Position numbers and translations under genes: made by a program
Assembly: GCF_014643915.1 (NCBI RefSeq)
Contig: NZ_BMKE01000003.1
Span: 62,001-126,000, forward strand
Reading direction: 5' to 3'
Source of the DNA: Oceanisphaera marina
GTDB lineage: Bacteria > Pseudomonadota > Gammaproteobacteria > Enterobacterales > Aeromonadaceae
Length of the DNA stretch: 64,000 nucleotides
Shown here: one piece after another, positions 44,760 to 54,050 of the stretch
How the letters are laid out: each line of letters starts with the position of its first letter
Numbering within the stretch: position 1 is the first letter of the stretch
The notes under the pieces: model-generated
Database searches by the model: none
What the model was told of the DNA's origin: nothing
Seen by the model: the letters and a program-made list of their open reading frames with translations, nothing else

Positions 44760-45695
44760 TCAATACCGGTAAGGTACCCCTTCGGGGGTGGTCTTGAAGC
44801 GGCGGTGTAGCCACATATATTGCTCGGGCGCCAGGCGAATGGCGTCTTCAATGACCTTGTTGCTGGTAATGGCATCGGTGTGGTCGTTACCGACCGGAAA
44901 GTTGTCGATGGGGGGCTGGATCAACAGGCGATAGCCGTCTTTTTCTCGCAGCGTAAAACAGGGCAGGGTGACGGTGTTCTTCACCCGCGCCAGGGTGGCG
45001 GTACCGGTAATGGTGGCGGCTTCTTCGACCGCAAAGAAGGGCACAAACACGCTGGCATGGCGGCCGTAGTCGTGATCCGGGGCATACCAGAGCGCATCGC
45101 CCTGGCGCAGGGCCTTGAGCATGCCCTTGATATTGAGGCGATTCACCAGATATTTATTGGAGCGGCAGCGTCCCTGCACCTGGGCATATTCCAGCACCGC
45201 ATTGGTGTTGGGGCGATACACACCCACGCCGGGACGATACAGACCAAACTGACGCGCGTTGAGTTCCAGCGTTAAAAAATGTGCCGACAGCAACAGCATG
45301 CCCTGGCCCTTGGCCAGGGCGGCATCCACGTGCTCGGTGCCTTCCATGCGGGTAATGGCACGCATGCGCCAGTGTGGCCAAAACCAGGCCATGCCGGTTT
45401 CAAATACGGCGCAGCCCACGCTTTCGAAATTGGCTTTCAGCGTCTGCTCCCGCTCCTGTTCACTCAGTTCGGGCAGGGCCAACTCCAGATTACGCCGTGC
45501 GATTTTGACTCGAGAGCCGAGGATGCGCATCGACAAGCGACCCAACCCACGGCCCAGTGCCATTTGCATACGCCAGGGCAACAGGGTGACCAATAACCAC
45601 AACAGCCCCAGCCCCAGCCAGTTCAGGGCATAGCGTGGATGCAACAGCGCCAGGGAAAAAGGGGGAATTCGAGAGTCTTGCATAGAAGTCGCCAT
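44760..45695 (-). CDS. lpxL: Lipid A acyltransferase (LpxL/LpxP family)
   Basis: This 311-aa protein adds a secondary acyl chain to Kdo2-lipid IVA on the inner face of the inner membrane. An N-terminal hydrophobic helix (WLGLGLLWLLVTLLPW) anchors it. The catalytic HX4E is visible in SAHFLTLELNAR, and the typical GVYRPNTNAVLEYAQ and WYAPDHDYGR blocks follow. It ends with MWLHRRFKTTPEG, the family tail. Lauroyl or palmitoleoyl preference cannot be read from sequence. It is monocistronic, between glnE and hldE. Confidence 0.93.
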   Translation of the reverse strand: MATSMQDSRIPPFSLALLHPRYALNWLGLGLLWLLVTLLPWRMQMALGRGLGRLSMRILGSRVKIARRNLELALPELSEQEREQTLKANFESVGCAVFETGMAWFWPHWRMRAITRMEGTEHVDAALAKGQGMLLLSAHFLTLELNARQFGLYRPGVGVYRPNTNAVLEYAQVQGRCRSNKYLVNRLNIKGMLKALRQGDALWYAPDHDYGRHASVFVPFFAVEEAATITGTATLARVKNTVTLPCFTLREKDGYRLLIQPPIDNFPVGNDHTDAITSNKVIEDAIRLAPEQYMWLHRRFKTTPEGVPYRY

Positions 45696-46000
45696 GGTCG
45701 ATTAGTGCGGGAATTCTAATTAACTTGAAGGCCAAAGACCACCCATACACAGTCTTAAGCTGGAAGCCGTAAGCGGTCAGTTAACGAAAAGCACTGCCTT
45801 TGTAGCCGCTGCTTCAGCTGCGTCATTCTGCGCAGCAGGAGTGTTTGACCGTGCTGCTGCGCGCCAATCACCCGCTAAAGCAGGTTGCTACAAGCTCGAT
45901 ATGTATCTTTAGCTGACGGCTGCCCGTAGGGGGGACCGCTATGTTTTAAGGTCGTTTGTGATAATATTTCGTCTTTCCCCTGTTTAAAAGAGTCGGAACC
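45696..46000. other. lpxL-hldE gap with REP-like inverted repeat
   Basis: This 305-base divergent gap holds both promoters. A repetitive element sits at about 45798-45897: its left end TTGTAGCCGCTGCTT and right end AAGCAGGTTGCTACAA are imperfect inverted copies, as in REP/BIME palindromes. Another dispersed motif, CTTTAGCTGAC, lies at 45907-45917. Confidence 0.5.
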
Positions 46001-47428
46001 ATGAAGATCAAGTTACCGGAATTCGATAGTGCCAAGGTGTTGGTGGTAGGAGATGTGATGCTGGATCGTTACTGGTCTGGCCCCACAGGACGTATCTCAC
46101 CCGAGGCGCCGGTGCCTGTGGTCAAGGTCGAGCACAACGAAGAGCGCCCAGGGGGGGCGGCGAACGTGGCGTTGAACGTGGCGGCACTGGGCGGCAAGGC
46201 GCGTTTGCTGGGCCTGACCGGTAACGATGAAGCGGCCAGCGCGCTGCAGGATAAAATGCAGGGCGTGGGCGTGGAATGTGACTTCGTCCGCCTGGCCAGT
46301 CATCCGACCATTACCAAGTTACGGGTCATGAGCCGTAACCAGCAGTTACTGCGCCTGGATTTTGAAGACAGCTTTGCGCCGGACGATGCGGCTCCCCTCA
46401 CCGAAAAGACCCGGGCGGCGCTGGGTCAGGCCGGTGTGGTGGTGTTATCGGATTATGCCAAGGGGGCCCTTACCCAGGTGCAAACCCTGATCCAGGCTGC
46501 CAATCAGGCGGGTGTTCCCGTGCTGGTGGATCCTAAAGGCTCCGACTTTGAAAAATATCGCGGTGCCACCTTGCTGACGCCCAATATGAGCGAATTTGAA
46601 GCCGTCGTTGGCAAGGTAAAAGACGAGCAGGAACTGGTGGCTCGTGGTCGCGAGTTAATCAATAAATTCGATTTCAAGGCGCTGCTGGTCACGCGCTCCG
46701 AGCACGGCATGACACTGATCCATGCCAATGATCACGAGCTGCATTTACCCGCCCAGGCCCATGAAGTATTCGACGTCACCGGCGCCGGTGATACCGTGAT
46801 TGCCACCTTGGCCACCAGCCTGGCCGCCGGTTTGCCGTTAGATGAAGCCTGCGCGCTGGCCAACGTGGCTGCCAGCATAGTGGTCGGCAAACTGGGTACC
46901 TCCACCGTGTCGGCCATCGAGTTGGCCAATGTACTCTATGGCACGCCCGAATCGGGCATGGGCGTGGTGACCGAGCAGCAACTGAAGCAGGTCATGGACG
47001 CGGCGCGTCGTCGGGGCGAAAAAATCGTGATGACCAACGGTTGCTTCGATATTTTGCATGCCGGCCATGTGTCTTACCTCAGTCATGCCCGCAAACTGGG
47101 TGATCGCCTGATAGTGGCGGTGAATACAGATGCGTCGGTGCGAGCGCTCAAGGGCGACGGCCGGCCGGTGAACACGGTTGACAGACGCATGGCAGTACTG
47201 GCCGGCCTGGGCGCGGTAGACTGGGTCGTCCCTTTTGCCGAAGACACCCCGCAGCGCCTGATTGCCGAAACCCTGCCCGATGTGCTGGTCAAAGGCGGCG
47301 ATTACAAGCCAGAAGAGATCGCGGGCTTTGAAGAAGTCACCGCCAATGGTGGTGAAGTAAAAGTGCTGAATTTTGAAGAAGGCTGCTCCACCACCGCCAT
47401 CATCCAGGCGATTCGCACTCGCGGCTAA
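46001..47428 (+). CDS. hldE: Bifunctional heptose kinase/adenylyltransferase HldE
   Basis: This 475-aa protein makes ADP-heptose for the LPS inner core. The N-terminal ribokinase-like domain (1 to about 320) shows [29 protein letters not shown] and the [14 protein letters not shown] catalytic motif. The C-terminal cytidylyltransferase-like domain starts near 345 with [16 protein letters not shown] and [14 protein letters not shown]. Length and fusion match E. coli HldE. It has a strong terminator. Confidence 0.98.
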   Translation: MKIKLPEFDSAKVLVVGDVMLDRYWSGPTGRISPEAPVPVVKVEHNEERPGGAANVALNVAALGGKARLLGLTGNDEAASALQDKMQGVGVECDFVRLASHPTITKLRVMSRNQQLLRLDFEDSFAPDDAAPLTEKTRAALGQAGVVVLSDYAKGALTQVQTLIQAANQAGVPVLVDPKGSDFEKYRGATLLTPNMSEFEAVVGKVKDEQELVARGRELINKFDFKALLVTRSEHGMTLIHANDHELHLPAQAHEVFDVTGAGDTVIATLATSLAAGLPLDEACALANVAASIVVGKLGTSTVSAIELANVLYGTPESGMGVVTEQQLKQVMDAARRRGEKIVMTNGCFDILHAGHVSYLSHARKLGDRLIVAVNTDASVRALKGDGRPVNTVDRRMAVLAGLGAVDWVVPFAEDTPQRLIAETLPDVLVKGGDYKPEEIAGFEEVTANGGEVKVLNFEEGCSTTAIIQAIRTRG

Positions 47429-47454
47429 TTGCGCGGATTTGTACGTCAAACGTG

Positions 47455-47488
47455 AAAAGGGCTTGCCGTTATCGGCAAGCCCTTTTTT
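47455..47488 (+). terminator. Terminator of hldE
   Basis: Stem AAAAGGGCTTGCCG / CGGCAAGCCCTTTT with a TTAT loop, followed by further T. Confidence 0.95.
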
Positions 47489-47507
47489 ATGGCTGATGTT
47501 CTAATAT

Positions 47508-47669
47508 TTAGCGGATGCCAGGATCCAAAGGGCTATAACAGTAGATGTTCTTATCGCCGCCCACCTCATCTGATGTTGACTGACTCAATGCCTGCCAGGC
47601 GTCGAATTGGCTGATGAATACCCGGCCGGCCAGTTGCTCCAGGAAGTGACTCTTTTGCAAACGGTCCAT
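47508..47669 (-). CDS. Possible small protein (53 aa) downstream of tolC
   Basis: An ATG frame reads MDRLQKSHFLEQLAG ... ISQFDAWQALSQS ... CYSPLDPGIR and ends at TAA; GAGAGG lies 7 bases before the start. It is not recognised. Before it, on the same strand, another short frame (stop at 47681) follows the tolC end without a clear start codon (QVKQQAIVIAATLPLLASAL). The two may be remnants of one gene or a small tail to the tolC transcript. Otherwise the 317-base hldE-tolC gap is empty. Confidence 0.4.
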   Translation of the reverse strand: MDRLQKSHFLEQLAGRVFISQFDAWQALSQSTSDEVGGDKNIYCYSPLDPGIR

Positions 47670-47805
47670 TATGGGGCCTCTCACTTCCTTACGCCGCTGT
47701 CGTGCAACGGCTGGTTAATGGCTTCCAGACTCTCCAGTGCTGAGGCCAGCAAAGGCAATGTTGCGGCGATAACAATGGCCTGCTGCTTGACTTGCAGTTT
47801 ATCGC

Positions 47806-49110
47806 TTACTTTCTCATCAGGCCGTTATTAATGTCTACCAGGTCTTGCATGGTTAAATTGCCGGCTGCCTGTCTGAGTTGTAACTGGCTGATAATGTAAT
47901 TATAACGGGCAGAAGACAGGTTTTGCTTGGCGTTATAGAGCTGGCGGGTGGCATTCAGCACATCGACTATGGTGCGGGTGCCCACTTCGTAACCGGCTTC
48001 GGTGGCATCGAGGGCGCTTTGTGCCGAAATCACAAATTGCTCGAAGGCGCGTACCGAGCCTGCCGCGGCACTCACGTCGTTATAGGAAGAATACACCTGG
48101 CTTTGCACCGCACGAAAGCTTTGCTCCAGCTGCTCGCTGGCGGCCACATAGTTGAACTGGGCCTGCTTCACCTGAGAGGTGGTGGCGCCGCCGCTGTATA
48201 CCGGCAGATTGAAAGACAATCCCACCAGGCCTTCATTTACTGTGCCATCTTGCGTGCTGAATGCGCTACTGCTTTTCATGTCGGTATAGTTGCTGCTCAG
48301 GCCTGCATTCAGATCCAGCGTAGGATGATGGCCGGTCTGTGCCAGACCAATTTGCTCATTGGCAATCTCTTTACCAATACGTTGCTGGTGTAATTCCAGA
48401 TTTTGCTCGAGGGCAATTTCCAGCCAGTCAGTCGCGGCAATAGGAGATTTCTGCGGGCTGAACGACTCGGTATTGAGCTTGTTCAGCTGGGCATAGCTCA
48501 TGTTGGTGAGTTCACGCAGGGCTTCTTTGGCATTATTGACCGCGTTTTCGGCACTGATTTCTTCGGCGAGCGCCTGGTCAAACTGCGCCTGGGCTTCGTG
48601 CACGTCTGTCATGGCGCTTAAACCGACTTCAAACCGCTGCTTGGTTTGATCAAGCTGACGACTGACCGCCTCTTTATTCGACTGCACAAAGCTTAAGGCA
48701 TCTTCGGCGCTTAACACGTTAAAGTAAGCCTGGGTGGCGCGCAAAATCAGGTTCTGCTGCACCTGGTTGTAGATCACATCGGCCTGAGTGGCCTGTTTTT
48801 CGGTGATGTCCAGATTGACCCAGGCAGATTTGCGATATAGGGCCTGACCCAGTGTCAGGCTGGCGCTGGCCGTATTACGATCATTACCGCTGCTTTGTAT
48901 GTAGTTGGCATCGGCGCCCAGGTTGATTTGTGGCAACAAGGGAGCGCGCGATTCGTTTACTTTTTCGAAGGCGGCATCACGCTCGGCCCTGGCCTGGCGA
49001 ACCTGAGGATCATTATTGGTTGCTTGCTGATAGATATCGAGCAAGTCTTCGGCTTGGGTCGGGCCTGCCGCACAAAGCAATATCAGGGTCGACAACAGCG
49101 TTTTTTTCAT
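47806..49110 (-). CDS. tolC: Outer membrane efflux protein TolC
   Basis: This 434-aa protein forms the trimeric outer-membrane channel for multidrug efflux pumps and type I secretion. It has a signal peptide (MKKTLLSTLILLCAAGPTQA), then EDLLDIYQQATNNDPQVRQA, the classic start of mature TolC. Two helical-barrel repeats and the internal strand motif GLSFNLPVYSGG follow. The ATG at 49110 is chosen for the signal peptide; the frame is open upstream. It is divergent from nudF, as in E. coli, with a perfect palindrome between the two. Confidence 0.96.
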   Translation of the reverse strand: MKKTLLSTLILLCAAGPTQAEDLLDIYQQATNNDPQVRQARAERDAAFEKVNESRAPLLPQINLGADANYIQSSGNDRNTASASLTLGQALYRKSAWVNLDITEKQATQADVIYNQVQQNLILRATQAYFNVLSAEDALSFVQSNKEAVSRQLDQTKQRFEVGLSAMTDVHEAQAQFDQALAEEISAENAVNNAKEALRELTNMSYAQLNKLNTESFSPQKSPIAATDWLEIALEQNLELHQQRIGKEIANEQIGLAQTGHHPTLDLNAGLSSNYTDMKSSSAFSTQDGTVNEGLVGLSFNLPVYSGGATTSQVKQAQFNYVAASEQLEQSFRAVQSQVYSSYNDVSAAAGSVRAFEQFVISAQSALDATEAGYEVGTRTIVDVLNATRQLYNAKQNLSSARYNYIISQLQLRQAAGNLTMQDLVDINNGLMRK

Positions 49111-49254
49111 TATTTTTGCCTTACATAACAGATGAGCAAGGGTCGCCGTGCTGGGGGCAGGCAGCTGGTACTTGTTGGTAAAGTATAAGAGTAACATCAG
49201 CATTCTTGGTTGAACATTGTCTAAAATGATTCACGAATGAAGCTGAATTACTCA

Positions 49255-49272
49255 TGAATGAACGTTCATTCA
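49255..49272. promoter_or_regulatory. 18-bp perfect palindrome, TetR-type operator candidate
   Basis: TGAATGAACGTTCATTCA is perfectly self-complementary. It lies between tolC and nudF, about 145 bases before the tolC start and 53 bases before nudF. The form resembles operators of TetR/AcrR-family repressors. The binding protein is not in the window. Confidence 0.6.
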
Positions 49273-49324
49273 CTTTTAACGCTAGTCTAAAATCTACCAG
49301 TCAAAAGTCAAGAAAGGAGTCGTA

Positions 49325-49954
49325 ATGAATATAAACAAACCCACCCAGTTTGGGCATCAGGATGTCAAGCTACTAGCGGAAGAAGTCGGCTATCAGGGTT
49401 TTTTTAAACTGTTGCGGCTACGATTACAGCATAAATTATTTGCCGGTGGCTGGAGTAAGGAAATCACCCGCGAGCTGTTCGAACGGGGCCATGCGGCGGC
49501 GGTACTGCCTTATGATTCTGTGCGTGATGAAGTGATACTGATTGAACAATTCAGAGTGGGAGCCATGTATGGGGAGGGCAGTCCCTGGCTGCTGGAAGTG
49601 GTGGCCGGCATAGTCGAAGAAGGCGAATCGGAAGAAGAGGTGGTACGCCGTGAGGCGCAAGAGGAGGCCGGTTTAACGTTAAACAGCCTGACTCGAGTCA
49701 TGAGTTATTTCCCCAGTCCGGGTGGCTGTGGCGAGCGAATTACCCTGTTTGTGGGCGAAGTGGATGCCACCGAGGCGGCGGAGCATGCCGGGCTGGCCTG
49801 TGAGAGTGAGGACATTCGGGTGCATCGAGTACCTCGAGAGCAGGCGATGCAGTGGCTTGCAGAGGGCAAGTTAGACAACGCCAGTACTATTATTGCCCTG
49901 CAATGGTTGGCGTTGCAGCGTGACCGCCAGGCCGTGGATAGGCCCGCCAGCTAG
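49325..49954 (+). CDS. nudF: ADP-ribose pyrophosphatase NudF
   Basis: This 209-aa Nudix hydrolase splits ADP-ribose into AMP and ribose-5-phosphate. The Nudix box is GIVEEGESEEEVVRREAQEE followed by AGL, matching Gx5Ex7REUxEExGU, around residues 97-120. The ribosome site AAGGAG precedes the ATG. It heads the nudF-yqiB-cpdA-yqiA-parE-parC series, as in E. coli. Confidence 0.95.
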   Translation: MNINKPTQFGHQDVKLLAEEVGYQGFFKLLRLRLQHKLFAGGWSKEITRELFERGHAAAVLPYDSVRDEVILIEQFRVGAMYGEGSPWLLEVVAGIVEEGESEEEVVRREAQEEAGLTLNSLTRVMSYFPSPGGCGERITLFVGEVDATEAAEHAGLACESEDIRVHRVPREQAMQWLAEGKLDNASTIIALQWLALQRDRQAVDRPAS

Positions 49955-50093
49955 AGGGGCACTCGCAGACTTTTACCGCGGGTTACTTGGCTGAATGGGT
50001 AAAAAGCTGTTGTAATAGCAGCAGTCCGCCGCCTTTAGATCTTGAAGGCGGATACACAAAGGTCAGCTCTGGGTGCTGACAAGGAGATAAATT

Positions 50094-50537
50094 TTGACTG
50101 CCAAGGTGATCGCCCGCAAGCACGTACCCGATTTAAAGTCGTTGCAGCGCACCTGTGATGTTAATTACATGGCCTTGATGAAGCTGTTGCCTCAGGGCGC
50201 CCTCGTGGGAGAGAGCGTGTCTGTGGGCATTAGCGATCAGGTACTGTTTGTATTACGGGTGCTGGAAGTTGCGCCTTATACCTGGCATGTGTCCATCGAA
50301 CAATGTACTCCACGCCTGCCTTCCTTTATGCGGATGAAGGTAAAAGTCCGGTTATATCATGATGTAAGAATGGCCGAAGTGTGTGCCAGCCAGCAGATAT
50401 TGACGCTGCGTTCGAGTTATCATTATCCTAATGCCAAGATGCACCATCGCAATGAAAAAGAGCAGGTAAACCTCTTTCTTGCCGAATGGCTGAAATGTTG
50501 CCTACAACACGGATTTAGTACGGTCAAACAGCTTTGA
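50094..50537 (+). CDS. yqiB: DUF1249 protein YqiB
   Basis: This 147-aa protein of unknown function has the family start (ARKHVPDLKSLQRTCDVNYMALMKLLP) and the block MKVKVRLYHDVRMAEVCASQ. It starts with TTG, supported by AAGGAG 8 bases upstream. Its stop overlaps the start of cpdA, and it keeps the conserved nudF-yqiB-cpdA order. Confidence 0.93.
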   Translation: MTAKVIARKHVPDLKSLQRTCDVNYMALMKLLPQGALVGESVSVGISDQVLFVLRVLEVAPYTWHVSIEQCTPRLPSFMRMKVKVRLYHDVRMAEVCASQQILTLRSSYHYPNAKMHHRNEKEQVNLFLAEWLKCCLQHGFSTVKQL

Positions 50538-51394
50538 ATCAAACTCCTCTACAGCTAGATACCATTGACATCAAACCCCATCGTCCCGACGGCGTGGTAG
50601 AGCTGTTGCAAATTACCGACACTCACCTGTTTGCCGACAAAGACGCGGACTTTCTGGGCATCGCGCCCTGGCACAGCGGGCGGGCGGTGGTGGAGGCCAT
50701 AGTTGAAAATGAACGGCTGGCGCAAACGCTGCCTCATGATCTGATCCTGGCGACCGGCGACTTGTCGCAAGATAATACCCCCGAGTCTTATCGCCATTTC
50801 AGCGAACTAATGAGCAACCTGGCCCCCCCGGTTTTCTGGTTGCCGGGCAATCATGACGATGCCGCCTTGATGCAGGCCGAGCTGGACAATGCCGGCATCA
50901 GCAACGCCAAGCATCTGCTGTGCGGCCAGTGGCAAATACTGCTGCTGGATACCCAGTTGGCGGGGGAAACCCACGGCGAACTGTCGGCGGCGCAATTATC
51001 ACTGCTCGAGCAAGCCATTGAGCGATATCCTGACCATCACCTGCTGCTGGCGGTGCATCATCAGGCCATACCGGTGGGCTGTGCCTGGCTGGATCAGCAT
51101 AATCTGCGCAATGCCGATGCCATGCAGGCGTTGCTTGCCCGGCATCGGGCCTCACGTGTCGTCTTGTGCGGTCATGTGCATCAGGGATTTGACCAAGGTG
51201 AGCAGGGCGTGCGCTATCTGGCCAGCCCCGCCACCTGTATTCAGTTCAAGCCTTTGTCTGACGAGTTTGCCCTCGACAGCATGGCCCCGGGCTGGCGCGC
51301 CATCTCGCTGCACCCCGATGGTCGCCTGAGCACTCAGGTGTGGCGATTACCGCCTCATACCTTTGAACCCGATTTTAGTGCTACCGGATATTAA
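50534..51394 (+). CDS. cpdA: 3',5'-cyclic AMP phosphodiesterase CpdA
   Basis: This 286-aa metallophosphoesterase lowers cellular cAMP. The metal ligands are ordered as usual: DTHLF (DxH) near residue 29, ATGDLSQDN, PGNHDD, VHHQAIP and GHVHQGF. It begins with a TTG that overlaps the yqiB stop by 4 bases, indicating coupled translation. yqiA starts one base after its stop. Confidence 0.95.
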   Translation: MNQTPLQLDTIDIKPHRPDGVVELLQITDTHLFADKDADFLGIAPWHSGRAVVEAIVENERLAQTLPHDLILATGDLSQDNTPESYRHFSELMSNLAPPVFWLPGNHDDAALMQAELDNAGISNAKHLLCGQWQILLLDTQLAGETHGELSAAQLSLLEQAIERYPDHHLLLAVHHQAIPVGCAWLDQHNLRNADAMQALLARHRASRVVLCGHVHQGFDQGEQGVRYLASPATCIQFKPLSDEFALDSMAPGWRAISLHPDGRLSTQVWRLPPHTFEPDFSATGY

Positions 51395-51395
51395 G

Positions 51396-51965
51396 ATGTC
51401 GACCCTTCTCTATTTGCATGGCTTTAACTCGTCGCCCAAGTCGATTAAAGCGCAACAGATGCAGGAATACCTGCAACAAAAACGTCCCGACATTCACATG
51501 ATCTGTCCGCAACTGGCTGCCACCCCCGCCGCTGCCTGGGCACAAATACAGGCGATTTGTGATGATATTCAAGGGAACTTTGGTGTAGCAGGCAGTTCGC
51601 TGGGGGGCTTTCTGGCCACGCTGGTGGCCGAGCAGTACGGGGTGCGTGCCGTGGTCATCAACCCCGCGGTCAACCCGCACATCTTGCTGCAGGACTATCT
51701 GGGCGAGCAGCTTAACCCCTACACCGATGAGCGTTATTCACTTGGCGAACATCATATGCAAGAGCTGAGCGAACTGCGCCTGGATGCCCCTACCTGCATG
51801 GATCGCATCTGGTTGTTGCAACAGCAGGGCGATGAAGTGCTCGACTATCGAGAAGCCCTCGACTACTACCGCTTTGCCCGAGTGTGCATTCAAAAAGGCG
51901 GCGATCACTCCTTCGTTGGCTTTGATCACTACTGCGCCCAAATCATCCGCTTTTTGCAGCTGTAG
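51396..51965 (+). CDS. yqiA: Esterase YqiA (UPF0227 alpha/beta hydrolase)
   Basis: This 189-aa protein starts LLYLHGFNSSPKSIKA (oxyanion region), has the nucleophile elbow AGSSLGGFLAT, and a late GGDHSFVGFDHY with the catalytic His. E. coli YqiA is an esterase acting on acyl-CoA-like and p-nitrophenyl esters in vitro. I start at ATG 51396, just after the cpdA stop. In E. coli it also lies between cpdA and parE. Confidence 0.94.
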   Translation: MSTLLYLHGFNSSPKSIKAQQMQEYLQQKRPDIHMICPQLAATPAAAWAQIQAICDDIQGNFGVAGSSLGGFLATLVAEQYGVRAVVINPAVNPHILLQDYLGEQLNPYTDERYSLGEHHMQELSELRLDAPTCMDRIWLLQQQGDEVLDYREALDYYRFARVCIQKGGDHSFVGFDHYCAQIIRFLQL

Positions 51966-51982
51966 AAATACAGTAAAGGCTC

Positions 51983-52069
51983 AAGAGTGAAGAGTGAGGG
52001 GCTATACACAGAGCCTTCAGACGCAGGTGTTATTTCTTCCCCATCACTTTTTACCCTTCACTCCTCACC
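51983..52069. repeat. Imperfect inverted polypurine repeat in the yqiA-parE gap
   Basis: A GAGTGAAGAGTGAGGGG stretch on the left faces CCCTTCACTCCTCACC on the right. The base pattern resembles the repeats that flank four-helix-bundle cassettes, but no gene is inside. Confidence 0.4.
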
Positions 52070-52142
52070 GCGCTTAAAGCTGACAGTGGATAGCGGTAGG
52101 TAGTAAGATGCTGCTCACGAATTCTGATTATTTAGGGTCAAC

Positions 52143-54038
52143 ATGACATCGAGTCAATATACTGCTGATGCCATTGAGGTACTCAATGGCCTGGAGCCGG
52201 TGCGTCGTCGTCCCGGCATGTATACCGACACTACACGCCCTAATCACCTCGGCCAGGAAGTCATCGACAACAGCGTTGATGAAGCACTCGCCGGCCATGC
52301 CAGCAAGATTGAAGTGATATTGCATGCCGACCAATCGCTGGAAGTGAGCGATGATGGTCGCGGCATGCCGGTCGACATTCATCCGGAAGAGGGCATTTCG
52401 GGCGTAGAGCTGATTTTCTGTAAACTGCATGCGGGCGGCAAGTTCTCCAACAAGAACTATCAGTTCTCCGGCGGTTTGCACGGTGTAGGTATTTCGGTGG
52501 TCAGTGCCTTGAGCTCGCGATTGAATGTCAGCATTCGTCGCGGCGGCCAGGTATATGAAATGGCATTCGAGCACGGTAACAAGGTGAGCGAACTCACCGT
52601 GACCGGCACCTGTGGCCAGCGCAATACCGGTACTCGCGTGCACTTCTGGCCCGATGGCAGCTATTTTGACTCGGCCAGGTTTTCCGTTTCCCGGCTCAAG
52701 CATCTGCTAAAGGCCAAGGCGGTGTTGTGCCCCGGGCTCAGCATTCGCTTTGTCGACAAAGTAAACGACGAGATCCTGGAATGGTGTTATCAGGATGGCC
52801 TGCAGGACTATCTACTGGAGTCGGTCAAAGAATTTACCTGCCTGCCAGAGCAACCCTTCGTCGGTAACTTCAGCGCCGAATTTTCTGCGGTGGAGTGGGC
52901 GCTGACCTGGCTGCCCGATGGCGGCGAGGGGCTGGGCGAGAGCTATGTCAACCTGATCCCTACCGCCCAGGGCGGTACCCACGTCAACGGGTTGCGCCAG
53001 GGGTTGCTGGATGCCATGCGCGAGTTTTGTGAATTCAGAAACCTGCTGCCCAGGGGCGTGAAGCTCACACCGGATGATATCTGGGAGCGCTGTGCCTATA
53101 TTCTGTCGGTTAAAATGCAGGATCCGCAGTTTGCCGGACAAACCAAAGAGCGACTGTCGTCTCGCCAGTGCTCGGCCTTTGTCTCGGGCGTGGTGAAAGA
53201 TGCCTTCAGCCTGTGGCTCAACCAGCATACCGAGCTGGCCGAACAAATTGCCGAGCTGTGTATCAGCAGTGCCCAGCGCCGTTTGCGCCAGGCAAAAAAA
53301 GTGGTGCGCAAAAAAGTCACCCAGGGCCCCGCCTTGCCGGGCAAGCTGACCGATTGTGCCTGCTCGGATCCGATGCGCGGCGAACTGTTTCTGGTAGAGG
53401 GTGACTCGGCCGGCGGCAGCGCCAAGCAGGCGCGAGATCGTGAATTTCAGGCCATTATGCCGTTGCGCGGCAAGATCCTGAATACCTGGGAAGTGGAGTC
53501 GGGCCAGGTACTGGCATCGCAGGAAGTGCACGATATTTCGGTGGCCATCGGCCTGGATCCGGACTCGAACGATCTCACGGATTTGCGCTACGGCAAGATC
53601 TGTATCCTGGCGGATGCGGACTCGGATGGTTTGCACATTGCCACCTTGCTGTGTGCCTTATTTGTTCGCCACTTCCGCTATCTGGTTGAACAGGGCCATG
53701 TGTATGTGGCCATGCCGCCCCTGTATCGTATCGATTTGGGTAAGGAAGTGTATTACGCCCTGGATGAAGACGAGCGTGATGGCGTGCTGGAGCGCATTAA
53801 AGCCGAAAAGAAACGGGGCAAGATACAGGTTACCCGCTTTAAAGGTCTGGGTGAAATGAACCCCAAGCAGTTGCGTGAAACCACCCTGGATCCCAATACC
53901 CGACGGCTGGTGCAACTTACCGTGGACGACATGGAAGCCACCACCAAACTGATGGACATGCTGCTGGCCAAAAAGCGTTCCGGTGATCGTCGTGAATGGC
54001 TGGAAACCAAGGGCAACCTGGTCGATCCCCTGGCCTGA
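52143..54038 (+). CDS. parE: DNA topoisomerase IV subunit B
   Basis: This 631-aa ATPase subunit of topoisomerase IV separates linked chromosomes. It has the GHKL ATP site (VRRRPGMYTDT, DNSVDEALAG, DDGRGMPVDIHP, GGLHGVGISVV). The TOPRIM metal residues follow (VEGDSAGGSAKQARDR near 420 and ADADSDGLHI). It lies 12 bases before parC, so both are co-transcribed. Confidence 0.98.
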   Translation: MTSSQYTADAIEVLNGLEPVRRRPGMYTDTTRPNHLGQEVIDNSVDEALAGHASKIEVILHADQSLEVSDDGRGMPVDIHPEEGISGVELIFCKLHAGGKFSNKNYQFSGGLHGVGISVVSALSSRLNVSIRRGGQVYEMAFEHGNKVSELTVTGTCGQRNTGTRVHFWPDGSYFDSARFSVSRLKHLLKAKAVLCPGLSIRFVDKVNDEILEWCYQDGLQDYLLESVKEFTCLPEQPFVGNFSAEFSAVEWALTWLPDGGEGLGESYVNLIPTAQGGTHVNGLRQGLLDAMREFCEFRNLLPRGVKLTPDDIWERCAYILSVKMQDPQFAGQTKERLSSRQCSAFVSGVVKDAFSLWLNQHTELAEQIAELCISSAQRRLRQAKKVVRKKVTQGPALPGKLTDCACSDPMRGELFLVEGDSAGGSAKQARDREFQAIMPLRGKILNTWEVESGQVLASQEVHDISVAIGLDPDSNDLTDLRYGKICILADADSDGLHIATLLCALFVRHFRYLVEQGHVYVAMPPLYRIDLGKEVYYALDEDERDGVLERIKAEKKRGKIQVTRFKGLGEMNPKQLRETTLDPNTRRLVQLTVDDMEATTKLMDMLLAKKRSGDRREWLETKGNLVDPLA

Positions 54039-54050
54039 GGAAAAGATTAA

